A DNA stretch of 39,041 nucleotides from Alistipes sp. (GCA_017546725.1 JAFYRX010000056.1:1-39041), one strand, 5' to 3'; positions 26,364 through 35,673 are shown, counted from the stretch's first letter. Notes: a model not told the origin generated them from the letters alone. Made by a program: numbers and translations.

Positions 26364-27881
26364 ATGTTCAAAGGACATCCAAAGGGTTTGTATGCCCTTG
26401 CATTGGCCAACACAGGTGAGCGTTTCGGCTACTACACTATGTTGGCAGTTTTTGCGTTGTTCCTGCGTGCTAACTTCGGCTTGGACGCCGGTGTTGCAGG
26501 TGCAATCTACTCTACTTTCCTCGGCTTGGTATATCTTATGCCTCTCTTTGGTGGTATTATGGCCGACAAGTTTGGCTTTGGCAAGATGGTAACAATCGGT
26601 ATCACAATTATGTTTGCCGGCTACCTGTTGCTCTCGTTCCCGTTGGGCGGCGACACAGTAGCGATGATTGCTATGTTGGCAGCGTTGCTCTTCATCAGCG
26701 TAGGTACAGGTCTGTTCAAGGGTAACTTGCAGGTAATGGTAGGTAACCTCTACGACGACCCGAAGTATGCTGACAAGCGTGACTCTGGTTTCTCAATCTT
26801 CTATATGGCTATCAACATCGGTGCCTTGTTTGCTCCTACCGCAGCCGTAAAGATTAAGGAGTGGGCAGAGACTTCACTCGGTTACACAGGCAACGATGCT
26901 TACCACTTCTCGTTCGCAGTGGCTTGCGCATCGCTTATCGCTTCAATCGTTATCTACTACATCTTCCGCTCTACATTCCGTCACGTAGAGGGTGGTGAGC
27001 GCAAGAAGGGCGAGGCTGCAAAGGTTGAGGATAACCTCACACCCGAGGAGACAAAGTCTCGTATGACTGCTCTGTTCTTGGTATTTGCCGTTGTAATCTT
27101 CTTCTGGATGGCATTCCACCAGAACGGTTTGACACTTACTTACTTCGCTGACGAGTTCACCGAGAAGACTTCAGAGGGCTTGCAGAGTATGGCATTCAAC
27201 GTATGGAACTTGGTACTTATCATTGTTGCTGTTTATGCTGGTTTCTCACTCTTCCAGAGCGATAGCGCAAAGGGTAAGGCTTTATCGGGCGTTGTAGTAT
27301 TGGGTATCATCGGTATCTTGGTTTACAAGTACCTCAACATTAGCGGCTCAGTAGCAGTTAGCGCACCTATCTTCCAGCAGTTTAACCCCTTCTATGTAGT
27401 TGCATTGACTCCCGTATCAATGGCTATCTTCGGCGCACTTGCTAAGCGTGGCAAGGAGCCTTCAGCACCCCGTAAGATTGCTTACGGTATGGTGATTGCT
27501 GCCGTAGGTTTCGCTGTAATGGCTGTTGCTTCTATGGGCCTTTTGACTCCCAACGAGCAGGCTGCCGCTGGTGATGCAGGTACATTCGTTTCAGCAAACT
27601 GGTTGATTTACACATACCTCGTATTGACATTTGCCGAGTTGTTGCTCTCACCGATGGGTATCTCATTCGTATCGAAGGTGGCTCCTCCCAAGTATAAGGG
27701 TATGATGATGGGTTGCTGGTTCGTAGCAACGGCTATTGGTAACTGGTTGGTTGCAGTTGGTGGTTTCCTCTGGGGTGGCCTCTCACTCACCGTTGTATGG
27801 TCAGTATTTATCGCATTGTGCTTGCTCTCGGCACTCTTTATGTTCTCAATGATGAAGCGTTTGGAGAGCGCTACAAAATAA
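26364..27881 (+). CDS. POT/PTR-family proton-coupled oligopeptide transporter
   Basis: This 505-residue inner-membrane protein of the major facilitator superfamily imports di- and tripeptides. The POT motif ERFGYY lies in NTGERFGYYTML near the N-terminus, GGIMADKFGFGKM is the MFS loop 2-3 motif, FKGNLQVMVGNLY follows, and DSGFSIFYMAINIGALFAP is the PTR2 signature. About 14 helices are expected, with a cytoplasmic loop around 210-230 (EGGERKKGEAAKVEDN). Its codon use is biased to a narrow set (GGT, CTC/TTG, AAG), as in valS, which suggests strong expression. It is monocistronic and ends 24 bases before a strong hairpin. Confidence 0.95.
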   Translation: MFKGHPKGLYALALANTGERFGYYTMLAVFALFLRANFGLDAGVAGAIYSTFLGLVYLMPLFGGIMADKFGFGKMVTIGITIMFAGYLLLSFPLGGDTVAMIAMLAALLFISVGTGLFKGNLQVMVGNLYDDPKYADKRDSGFSIFYMAINIGALFAPTAAVKIKEWAETSLGYTGNDAYHFSFAVACASLIASIVIYYIFRSTFRHVEGGERKKGEAAKVEDNLTPEETKSRMTALFLVFAVVIFFWMAFHQNGLTLTYFADEFTEKTSEGLQSMAFNVWNLVLIIVAVYAGFSLFQSDSAKGKALSGVVVLGIIGILVYKYLNISGSVAVSAPIFQQFNPFYVVALTPVSMAIFGALAKRGKEPSAPRKIAYGMVIAAVGFAVMAVASMGLLTPNEQAAAGDAGTFVSANWLIYTYLVLTFAELLLSPMGISFVSKVAPPKYKGMMMGCWFVATAIGNWLVAVGGFLWGGLSLTVVWSVFIALCLLSALFMFSMMKRLESATK

Positions 27882-27905
27882 CATTGACACATAACGCAAA
27901 TTTAG

Positions 27906-27931
27906 CGGCGACCTCACCACAGAGGTCGCCG
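27906..27931 (+). terminator. Intrinsic terminator of the POT transporter gene
   Basis: CGGCGACCTC at 27906-27915 pairs perfectly with GAGGTCGCCG at 27922-27931 around a 6-nt loop, followed by a T-rich tract. Confidence 0.88.
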
Positions 27932-28292
27932 TTATTATTTTCCTTTTATACCTATATTAATTAATATTAATCTAATAAAACATTACTATACGTCTCTGTA
28001 AGGCAGGAGATTGCCACGTCAGACTAAAGTTCTCCTCGCAATGACAGATACAAAATATAGTAGAGACTCCAATCAAATCGACAAGCGATTTTGTGGAGTG
28101 ACGTAAAGAGAAACTTAAACAAAAATTACCGAGCGTCAGCCCAATCGCGGCAGGCGAGTTTTCGGATGAAGTGCGACGCGCAGACGGAGGATTAAGAAAC
28201 GGAGAATTTTTCACGCAGTAAAAACGCGTAGGCGTCCGTTTTACCGACGGCAAGCGGAGAACCCGAAAACTTGTCACTGCGCCGCTTTTTAC

Positions 28293-28318
28293 TCACCTTT
28301 TTACGGCTAAAAAGGTGA
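28293..28318. other. Perfect hairpin inside the repeat region
   Basis: TCACCTTTTT at 28293-28302 pairs with AAAAAGGTGA at 28309-28318 around ACGGCT. It has terminator-like composition but follows no gene on either strand, so it is more likely part of the repeat block. Confidence 0.6.
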
Positions 28319-28593
28319 AAAAAGAGATATTTTAAGGATAGAAACTCTATTACTCTATTTAAATTATGATGGGTATCAGTTAAGCAATTACTTAAAATAG
28401 ATTCCAATCATTTTCGCAATGGTGATATTAATGTATCAACAATGCCTACTTTGCGAAAATGTGGAATGACGTTTTTATTTGATATTAGAGACTTCTACCA
28501 TCTCCTGTGCTGGCTCAGTAGAGTGACGTGAGGAATTACGCACTATGTCCACAGGCTCGGAGAGGTAACGTAGAAAGGAAACTTGTGAACAAC

Positions 28594-28623
28594 AAAAAAG
28601 GTCGGCAGGAAATCCACCGACCT
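28594..28623 (-). terminator. Intrinsic terminator after the DUF1573 gene
   Basis: On the minus strand AGGTCGG (28623-28617) pairs with CCGACCT (28605-28599) around an 11-nt loop and is followed by a run of six T. It lies 33 bases past the DUF1573 stop and would end the tamB-to-DUF1573 run. Confidence 0.75.
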
Positions 28624-28656
28624 ATAAAACTGCGCCACAAATAGCACCGTTAAACA

Positions 28657-29061
28657 CTATTTCTTGCGCTTAATCTTCTCTATTGAGTTACCTTGAATAG
28701 CCAATATTCGCGCCTTCTTCGAGGCATTGGTATAGATTTGTATCACACGATTAAACACACCCTCTTCTACCTTGTGCGGCTCGTATTTGATGGATATTAC
28801 CCCCGACTGTCCTGGCATTACAGGCTTACGCGAATAATTGACCGTCGTACACGAACACGACTTGGTAATCTTCTTTATCACCAATGGCTCATCACCATCG
28901 TTCACAAACCTAAACTCCTTAACCAAATCACCTCCTTTGCGCTCCACATCGCCAAAGTTATGCGTAGCACTATCGAATGTCATCTTTGGGCCAACCTTCT
29001 CCTGTGCCGCAAGCGATACAGAGAGCAGAGCAAATATAAAGCAGATAAAAACTCTTTTCAT
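28657..29061 (-). CDS. DUF1573 domain secreted protein
   Basis: The 134-residue protein has a signal peptide at 1-19 (MKRVFICFIFALLSVSLAA). The mature part is one Ig/ASH-like beta sandwich: FDSATHNFGDVERKGG, VKEFRFVNDGDEPLVIKKITKSCSCTTVNYSRKPVMPGQSG with the typical SCSCT pair, and ISIKYEPHKVEEGVF. That is the DUF1573 family, abundant in Bacteroidota and of unknown function. The C-terminus is basic (IEKIKRKK). It lies 8 bases after tonB, so it may be a periplasmic accessory of the same unit. Confidence 0.92.
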   Translation of the reverse strand: MKRVFICFIFALLSVSLAAQEKVGPKMTFDSATHNFGDVERKGGDLVKEFRFVNDGDEPLVIKKITKSCSCTTVNYSRKPVMPGQSGVISIKYEPHKVEEGVFNRVIQIYTNASKKARILAIQGNSIEKIKRKK

Positions 29062-29069
29062 CCAACACT

Positions 29070-29747
29070 TTAGTTTAGTTTGAAATTATAGGTAATCGTA
29101 CCTCCCTGCACAAAACTGCGACTCTCGGTAAAACGAGCACGCTTGGCAGCCTCTATCGCTGCTGCAATCAATGCCGCATCCGATGAAGTAGAGCCTTTGG
29201 GCTCGTATGCCGCACTTGTAACCTTACCGTGCTGGTCAACGGCTACACGCACCACAATCTTACCACTCACATTACCAGGATATGACGGCACGGGGAGATT
29301 ACCTACTAAACCTCGACCTCGCAAGCCTTCATCCAATTGGTCATTACCAACGGGATTAAGACCTCCACCTGTTCCGTTTGCCAGATTCTCATCGCCCTCG
29401 CGTGCAAAGGGATTACCCAAATCTTCGGGTTCATCTACTCCACCCTTATTACTCTGGAATATCGCACGACGATTTACCGTCTGAGTCTTCTCGTCGGTAC
29501 CCGTTACCTGCTGAGTATTCTCGCGTGTCGTCGATAAATTCTGATGACGCGGAGCCTGCGTAGTCACTACAGGACGTGGACGCGGACGTTCCTCCTCAAT
29601 CTCGATAATCATCATCTCGGGCGTCTCGACCACAGTGATTGGGATATACGTCAAAAGCATCAACGCAGCCAACACTACAATGTATGCCGCCGCAGCCACA
29701 CCTCCATATAATTTAGGTCTGTCGTCGTTTTCGTCGTAATAATTCAT
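29070..29747 (-). CDS. Energy transducer TonB
   Basis: This 225-residue TonB-type protein has a short cytoplasmic N-terminus (MNYYDENDDRPKLYGG), one membrane helix at about 17-38 (AAAYIVVLAALMLLTYIPI), a charged periplasmic spacer with EEERPRPRPVV instead of long Pro-Lys repeats, and a C-terminal TonB domain starting LPVPSYPGNVSGKIVVRVAVD and ending GGTITYNFKLN. It couples the ExbB/ExbD proton channel to outer-membrane transporters. It lies 75 bases after exbD; that gap is packed with hairpins. Confidence 0.92.
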   Translation of the reverse strand: MNYYDENDDRPKLYGGVAAAAYIVVLAALMLLTYIPITVVETPEMMIIEIEEERPRPRPVVTTQAPRHQNLSTTRENTQQVTGTDEKTQTVNRRAIFQSNKGGVDEPEDLGNPFAREGDENLANGTGGGLNPVGNDQLDEGLRGRGLVGNLPVPSYPGNVSGKIVVRVAVDQHGKVTSAAYEPKGSTSSDAALIAAAIEAAKRARFTESRSFVQGGTITYNFKLN

Positions 29748-29822
29748 AATTTAATTGTTTGGATTACAGAAATCCTGCTACTTTGAGCCATCGGCTCGTC
29801 GCAGAGCCACAACAACCTTGCA
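29748..29822. other. Hairpin-rich gap between exbD and tonB
   Basis: Three small stems lie in 75 bases: GGATT/AATCC at 29761-29775, GAGCC/GGCTC at 29785-29797, and ACAACCTT/AAGGTTGT at 29812-29832, which spans the exbD stop codon. This is more structure than in the other gaps of this operon. It could set the exbD to tonB expression ratio or be a small repeat insertion. Confidence 0.5.
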
Positions 29823-30227
29823 TTAAGGTTGTGTGGCCGCGATAAGTTTATAGCCGTTATCCTTTGCTATATTCATCACCTGTACAATCTCATCCCACTC
29901 GACAGTCTTGTCGGCGTGCAACGAGATGGTAGGCTCCTCCTGCCCCTCAAGACGACTCTTCAGAGCACGAGCAATACCCTCACGAGAACCCACATTGTCC
30001 AACTCTACGTAATAAGTATAGCGTCCAGCACCGTTATCCTTGATTGATACGGTAGTGATAGCCTTATCCTTGAGTTGGTTGGCACTCTTGGGCAACATCA
30101 ACTTGATGGCGTTGGGGTTGATTAGCGTCGTAGCGATAATCATAAAAATCAACAGCAAGAACATCAAGTCGGTCATCGACGATGCCGAGAACGAAGCCTC
30201 GACCTTCGAACCTCTCTTAATTGCCAT
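29823..30227 (-). CDS. exbD: ExbD/TolR-family biopolymer transport protein
   Basis: The 134-residue protein has a basic N-terminus (MAIKRGSKVEASFSASSM), one membrane helix (TDLMFLLLIFMIIATTLIN) carrying the conserved proton-relay Asp in MTDLMFLLL, and a periplasmic domain ending with MNIAKDNGYKLIAATQP. Length is standard. It forms the proton channel with the ExbB product encoded 6 bases upstream. Confidence 0.94.
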   Translation of the reverse strand: MAIKRGSKVEASFSASSMTDLMFLLLIFMIIATTLINPNAIKLMLPKSANQLKDKAITTVSIKDNGAGRYTYYVELDNVGSREGIARALKSRLEGQEEPTISLHADKTVEWDEIVQVMNIAKDNGYKLIAATQP

Positions 30228-30233
30228 AACTTA

Positions 30234-30929
30234 TTACTTTACGGGTTGATTCAAAATATCCATAAATGCGATTGAGTTAGCCTCCATCTGGAATACCAAC
30301 TTCTCGATACGAGCCACAAGATAGTTGTAGCCGAAATATGCGGGAATACCTACAACAAGACCTGCTACGGTAGTCACCATCGCCACATACATACCGCCAG
30401 ACAAAAGTGACATATCAACGGTACCACCAGCAGCAGCCATATCCATAAAGGTCTGCACCATACCCATTACTGTACCCAAGAAACCAATCATAGGCGCACC
30501 ACCAGCGATAGTTGCCAAGAAGGGAAGACCATTCTCCAACTTCGATACCTCGAGGTTGGCGACATTCTCGATAGCGGTCTGGATGTCGCTCATAGGACGA
30601 CCTACACGCTCGATACCCTTCTCAATCATACGAGCGATAGGGGTATTGGTCTTGCGGCATAACTCTATAGCGGCACGAATCTTGCCGTCAGAGATGTAGT
30701 CACGGATACGATTCATAAAGTTCATATCCAAACCCGAAGCCTTGCGGATAGCCATATAACGCTCCACAAAGATAAAGATTGTGATACCACCCAAAATCAA
30801 AAGCGGCCACATAAGCCAACCTCCCTTAAGGAACAACTCCCAAAGACCCATACGAGTTACCTCCTCGACAGCCGCTGCTGTCTGACCTGCTACTGCTGCC
30901 GTCTCGGCAGCCTGAAGAAATTCAATCAT
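30234..30929 (-). CDS. exbB: MotA/TolQ/ExbB proton channel family protein
   Basis: The 231-residue inner-membrane protein has three helices: about 35-55 (WLMWPLLILGGITIFIFVE), 135-155 (LPFLATIAGGAPMIGFLGTV) and 180-200 (GGMYVAMVTTVAGLVVGIPAYF). The family core GFLGTVMGMVQTF and TTVAGLVVGIP are present. The first 30 residues are Ala/Glu/Val-rich and precede the first helix outside the membrane. ExbB forms the pentameric channel energising TonB. It follows tamB by 101 AT-rich bases in which I see no TAnnTTTG box, so read-through from tamB is likely. Confidence 0.94.
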   Translation of the reverse strand: MIEFLQAAETAAVAGQTAAAVEEVTRMGLWELFLKGGWLMWPLLILGGITIFIFVERYMAIRKASGLDMNFMNRIRDYISDGKIRAAIELCRKTNTPIARMIEKGIERVGRPMSDIQTAIENVANLEVSKLENGLPFLATIAGGAPMIGFLGTVMGMVQTFMDMAAAGGTVDMSLLSGGMYVAMVTTVAGLVVGIPAYFGYNYLVARIEKLVFQMEANSIAFMDILNQPVK

Positions 30930-31030
30930 AATTTTTTCTTTTAATTTATTTAAGTTTTTATTCTATTGTTTTTTTGTTTTCGCTTGTTAATAGTTTGCCT
31001 ACGTAATAAACGGTTGCACCGACCTAAAAA

Positions 31031-34000
31031 TTATCTCTCACCGCTCTGGTTTGCATCGCTATCCTCGCGTGTCTCTATAAAACGATTCATCGCTGCATTC
31101 TCGCCACTACGCAACAGACTATCCGACTGTCGCAAACGCTCCTCTTCGGCCTCTCGCTCTTGTTGTTGGCGCTCCTCACGTTTACGGCGACTCATAAAAC
31201 GCTCCTTCATACGACGCTTCAAATCGGCCCAATTATTAAAATCCTCTTTATAATAGATACCGACACCCGTCTCCTGCAAACCCTGGTTTTCGTCAAAGCG
31301 GTCAATAGTCTGCGTAAAGCCCTTGAGTTTCAGGTTACCATTTTGGTCTATAAGCCAAGTGATATAAGCCTCACCCATAAAGTTCGAGAGATTACTGCTG
31401 GCCGCCATACGGTTATCGACCAAATAGTTACCCTCCAACTCAACGAGCAATCTATCGTTCACCAAACTCTTCGAGAATCCAAAATCAATCTCATCACTCG
31501 TAAGTTCCGAACGGGGACGGTAACGCAGGATGATATTATAATCGTCGCTCGACAACCAGTTACTCAACTGATTAGACAACAACTCAAAACCTGTTGTAGC
31601 AGATGCCGTTGCTCCGATACTTGCAGAAGTCGAAGAGTCGGAATAGAATGCACCACTCACAAGCAAGTACATAAACTGTGTGGCTATCGACTGCTGGTTG
31701 TTAAGCAGGTTGGCTACTGCGTTCTGTATATCGGAATCGGCATTAGGCACCTTTATATCGAAGAGCACTGTCGGAGCGGTCAATCTGTCCGTCAGGTTGA
31801 TTATACACTCTACGGGCACTGCTCGTTTGATATTCTCCAACGTCGTAGATGACAACAGAGGCTGCAACGAAGCCTTGAGTTTATATACAGCATCGATATT
31901 CAATCGTGCATCCAGCGGGTCTCCCGTCCATTGTATCGTAGAGCCACTCTCAATAAGGAACTTCTTGTTAATAATATTCTGCAGCGTAAAGAGGTAACTA
32001 CCGTCGGTGATGGTGTAGTCACCATACATCTCAAATATATTTGCATTTGGCACGATGCGCATATTGAGTTCTCCCTCACCTCGAGCCTTAATGATATCGC
32101 CTACCGTCGGGTCGATGACCAACTGCACCTCCGTATTGGGTTTGGCCGTAAGTTCGACATTGATGTTCAGGGCTCCCGTACCTGCCGAAGCACGCTGGCG
32201 GTTACGACGTTCGAAGGCCAACTTTCGACGCGACAGGTAATTGCTCGAATCAGCCACTTCGCGTACACCAGACTGTTCAAACACAACGAAATCGGCATTC
32301 GCCGCATCGGACTTGCTCGACAACGGCATAAAGAATTGCGAATCCCCCTCCGTTGAGCCTACAATATCGAGCGTAGTACCCTTCTTATCTCCCGTAATGG
32401 TAGCAACGCCAGAACCATATACCTTACCGTAAAAGAGGTCATTATCGCTAATATCGGTATCGAGTACAATCATATTACGCGGTACAACTCGTACCGAGTA
32501 TGCTATATTGGACAGATGTTCAAGGCTTAGGTCCATATTAAACATACCGCTATTACCCTCCTTGTCGTAAACTCTCACATTATTGGCAATAAAGTGATTG
32601 TCCTTCACCTGCAACGTCGCACGAGGCGCAGAGTATCGGGCCTGGGTGAAATCTACCGTAGTAGCCAAATCATAGACATTGACCGAACCGTTGAGTTTGG
32701 CATGACGGCGTTGTCCCGCAATCTCCAACTTGGCAGAGGCCTCACCCTCTGTTGACGATAGAATACCCTGCATCACGGGGCCAAGCGATGCCATAGGCAT
32801 CTTCTCGAAAGTACCCTCGGCATAGTAGCGTACCGAAGTCGGGTCGTAATATCCTGTAACTATATTTTCATTCGTACGCTGATTCTTCACTCGTACACGC
32901 ACTCGTTGCTGGCTCATATCCCAAGCCGACAACAGACAAAGCGGCGCTACGGCAAACTCGTTGACATACATACTATTGATATCGATATCGGCCATCAACT
33001 CACCGCCACTCAATGCCGACTTCATCGAAGCCACACCACTGCCTCGGCCTGTAACCGTATAATTAAGACGCTTGGCAAAGCCCATAAACGGCGAGATATC
33101 AAACTCCTGCATAACGAGCGTCAAAGAGTCCTCCCTACTACGCGAAGCCACACCATCAAGATGCAACAACTGGCGGTCACTGCGGATTCTGAAGTCATTA
33201 ACCACGATGCGCGTAGTGTCTATCGTCACGGGACCCGACGTGATGCGCCACTCACGCTTACGGTTATTGACGGTCGAAGGCTGTATATTGAGCACAACAC
33301 GACGTTGAGCCGTTACCGAATCCTGCACAATATTTGCCCTTAAACCCAAAACACCCGACGACAAGGTCTCCGAATTCTTAAAGCCTGCCGACATCACTAC
33401 TCGGTCGTTCTTGGCACCACCCATCACCGACAATTGCGGCAGATGGAATGCACCTGCATACAAATCCTCCGACTGAAGATACATAGCCAACGAATCACCC
33501 TGATTGGTTAGATTAACATTCAAGTTGGTTGCCAATATATTTCCACGCTCCACGTATTGCGACTCGGCTCTAAGCGAGAGCATATTGGACACAGGATTCA
33601 TCATAAAATTGAGGTTTGTACCCTCTGCCATTTTCAATCCATCTGATATAGCATCCAACAGCGGGTCAATCTTCTTGATTTTAACCGACAGAGCCGAATA
33701 TCCGCTGTCGTCGGCACTGACATACTTATCTTCGTCGGACAATCCAGGCAGATACTTACGCATAGCGACATTCAGATAACTCGCTACATCGGCATAACTT
33801 GACGGGCCTGTAAACGTAGCATCGGCAAAATCAGATGTGAGATTCAACGAATGCTGTCCCTCACCACTGCGGGCCACCAAACGCATAGCGCCCGTACTCA
33901 AAGTATCGGCATTATAGTAATAGCGGCCTCCATCAATATTCACAGAGCCGTTTACATCGTCAAACGTGCGACCTACGGCATACATCTCGGCATTGAACGC

Positions 34001-35650
34001 CACGCGTGATATGGAATCACGCTTATTGATGTTCATTGCCGCCAAATCGGCCTCACGCACATTGAGTCTGAAATCGTAGACGGGCTGCTCGCTATTGAAA
34101 TCTGCAATACCATTCAAGGTCATATTAAGCGGAGCGTTTTCACTCGTAACGGTCGCAGTAACACTCTTACGATTCAGGCTACCCGAAACCTCAACCTCCT
34201 CATAGTTGGCTCCATAAAACTCCATACTACCTATACGCGCTGCAAAATCGCCCGACACACCCTGCTTCGATGTAGCTCCGTTAAACGACGCATAGGCTGT
34301 TGTCTCGCCCAGAATATCGTTGTGCAACAACTGCCCCACATCGACATATCGCAAATCAGCCACCGCATTAAGGCTCGACATCGGGGCTTCACCCTTCTCT
34401 CGCTTCATCGGGGCACGCTCGGCAGAGAGTTCCACATTACCCACATCCGTCGTAAGTAACATATTGGCATTGCAGGCTGCGAATCCACCATTGAATCTAC
34501 CAGCCGCAATAATACGGCCCGCTGCATTGGCCATCGACAAGACCTTTGCGGGCAGATGTTTGCCCGTAATACCCTCGAAGAGCATCGACAAATCCATCTC
34601 GTCACTATTAAGACGCTGCAAATCAAGCGTCATAGTAGACTTTTTCACATCGGGAAGACCACGGAGATGCACTTTTCCGCTCAACGTACTGTTATGGCCA
34701 AACTCCAATTCGTGGACATCGACTTTCAAATCATCCACCGTACCATCGACCGATGCATTTGCGCCATATACAATCAGATTCCAGGGTAACATCTTAGGAG
34801 CGAAGTGCGCCACATCATCCGATGACACACTACTATCGTAAACCTCACCCGAAATATTTACGTTATGTATAAAATCTTTGTACGATGCCCAACTATCACC
34901 CTTGAGCACAAACGAACGCAGACGAATATCCGACTTCTCGGCCATAATCTCGAAATCGCGCAAATCAACAACGCCCTTATCTACGAGGAAGTATCCCGTA
35001 AAGTTTTGGACCGTAAAGCCGCTATGCTCGCGTGTCGCGAAATTACGCACACGGCCCTTGACCTGACCACGCAACAACTCAAAGTCCTCGACATAGGCCG
35101 ATGTATTCTCGAAATGCAAATCATTGTAATCGATACCGTACGATGGCTCACGGTGCTTATCCTGCTCAACTATGAGATTAAAGTCATCCACCTTGACATC
35201 CTTTACCCTAAATGCAAAGTCACCCTTCTCACGCAGGCTGTCACGTTTAGCGAATGTATTTACCACCTCCTTGATGTTCATCACGCCATTGGGAGTCTCT
35301 CGAATATAAAGTTTAGACCTCTCAACCGAGCCATTGCGCAAGGTTATACCCTTCTCGCCCTCGAAACTCGAAAGATAGACCTTCAACTTATCGACATACA
35401 ACAATGTGTCCTGCTGGAAATCCTCGACATAAAAACCCTCGACACGCAAACTTCCCAGCAAACCCAGACGTATGCGGTCAATCGACACGGTAGTACCCAA
35501 CTTATTTGAGATTATGACGGTCGCGCGGTCAACGATAAAGTTCTGCACAGAGGGTAAATCTACGACCAAAGTGAGCACAATAGGAGAAAATATCAGAAAC
35601 AAAAGCGTGACTGATAGTGCCTTTAATAATATTTTCGTAACTTTGCGCAT
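31031..35650 (-). CDS. tamB: TamB-like translocation and assembly module protein
   Basis: TamB proteins are AsmA-type bridges from the inner membrane towards the outer membrane, acting in lipid transport and outer-membrane protein assembly. From the ATG at 35650 (MRKVTKILLKAL) the protein has 1539 residues with one N-terminal membrane anchor (LSVTLLFLIFSPIVLTLVV), a very long beta-rich groove of repeated strands, and a C-terminal DUF490/TamB domain (ELTAKPNTEVQLVIDPTVGD, ANIFEMYGDYTITDGSYLF, KLKGFTQTIDRFDENQGLQ). It ends in a strongly charged, helical tail of about 60 residues (RRKREERQQQEREAEEERL). The start at 35650 is chosen because a -7 box lies at 35674-35681; earlier in-frame starts would run into the divergent tsaD. 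No TamA/BamA gene is in the window. Confidence 0.92.
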   Translation of the reverse strand: MRKVTKILLKALSVTLLFLIFSPIVLTLVVDLPSVQNFIVDRATVIISNKLGTTVSIDRIRLGLLGSLRVEGFYVEDFQQDTLLYVDKLKVYLSSFEGEKGITLRNGSVERSKLYIRETPNGVMNIKEVVNTFAKRDSLREKGDFAFRVKDVKVDDFNLIVEQDKHREPSYGIDYNDLHFENTSAYVEDFELLRGQVKGRVRNFATREHSGFTVQNFTGYFLVDKGVVDLRDFEIMAEKSDIRLRSFVLKGDSWASYKDFIHNVNISGEVYDSSVSSDDVAHFAPKMLPWNLIVYGANASVDGTVDDLKVDVHELEFGHNSTLSGKVHLRGLPDVKKSTMTLDLQRLNSDEMDLSMLFEGITGKHLPAKVLSMANAAGRIIAAGRFNGGFAACNANMLLTTDVGNVELSAERAPMKREKGEAPMSSLNAVADLRYVDVGQLLHNDILGETTAYASFNGATSKQGVSGDFAARIGSMEFYGANYEEVEVSGSLNRKSVTATVTSENAPLNMTLNGIADFNSEQPVYDFRLNVREADLAAMNINKRDSISRVAFNAEMYAVGRTFDDVNGSVNIDGGRYYYNADTLSTGAMRLVARSGEGQHSLNLTSDFADATFTGPSSYADVASYLNVAMRKYLPGLSDEDKYVSADDSGYSALSVKIKKIDPLLDAISDGLKMAEGTNLNFMMNPVSNMLSLRAESQYVERGNILATNLNVNLTNQGDSLAMYLQSEDLYAGAFHLPQLSVMGGAKNDRVVMSAGFKNSETLSSGVLGLRANIVQDSVTAQRRVVLNIQPSTVNNRKREWRITSGPVTIDTTRIVVNDFRIRSDRQLLHLDGVASRSREDSLTLVMQEFDISPFMGFAKRLNYTVTGRGSGVASMKSALSGGELMADIDINSMYVNEFAVAPLCLLSAWDMSQQRVRVRVKNQRTNENIVTGYYDPTSVRYYAEGTFEKMPMASLGPVMQGILSSTEGEASAKLEIAGQRRHAKLNGSVNVYDLATTVDFTQARYSAPRATLQVKDNHFIANNVRVYDKEGNSGMFNMDLSLEHLSNIAYSVRVVPRNMIVLDTDISDNDLFYGKVYGSGVATITGDKKGTTLDIVGSTEGDSQFFMPLSSKSDAANADFVVFEQSGVREVADSSNYLSRRKLAFERRNRQRASAGTGALNINVELTAKPNTEVQLVIDPTVGDIIKARGEGELNMRIVPNANIFEMYGDYTITDGSYLFTLQNIINKKFLIESGSTIQWTGDPLDARLNIDAVYKLKASLQPLLSSTTLENIKRAVPVECIINLTDRLTAPTVLFDIKVPNADSDIQNAVANLLNNQQSIATQFMYLLVSGAFYSDSSTSASIGATASATTGFELLSNQLSNWLSSDDYNIILRYRPRSELTSDEIDFGFSKSLVNDRLLVELEGNYLVDNRMAASSNLSNFMGEAYITWLIDQNGNLKLKGFTQTIDRFDENQGLQETGVGIYYKEDFNNWADLKRRMKERFMSRRKREERQQQEREAEEERLRQSDSLLRSGENAAMNRFIETREDSDANQSGER

Positions 35651-35673
35651 CTCAACTACGGTCATAAAACTTA

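Larger units (their letters stand above)
27932..28656. repeat. 725-base gene-free region of stem-loop repeats
   Basis: No credible gene is present. I find four degenerate units that end in (A/G)TGAC(G/A). Unit 1, 28003-28044: GGAGATTGCC then TCTCCTCGCAATGAC. Unit 2, 28064-28103: ACTCCA and AATCG arms pairing with CGATT and TGGAGT. Unit 3, 28400-28471: ATTCCAATCATTTTCGCAA with near-complement TTGCGAAAATGTGGAAT. Unit 4, 28488-28528: CTTCTAC with GTAGAG. Between units 2 and 3 lies a GC-richer block and a perfect 10-bp hairpin. Unit 1 resembles the CGTCATTGCGAGGAG-type palindromic repeats scattered through many bacterial genomes. The region looks like piled-up small interspersed repeats. Confidence 0.65.

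Noticed and set aside
27972-28277. 101-codon minus-strand frame in the repeat region
   Set aside because: The frame runs across two repeat units and a GC-rich block. Its translation (for example FCICHCEENFSL) is what such palindromic repeats give by chance.
28003-28530. CRISPR-like array
   Set aside because: Units are degenerate, of unequal length and without regular spacers, and no cas gene is near.
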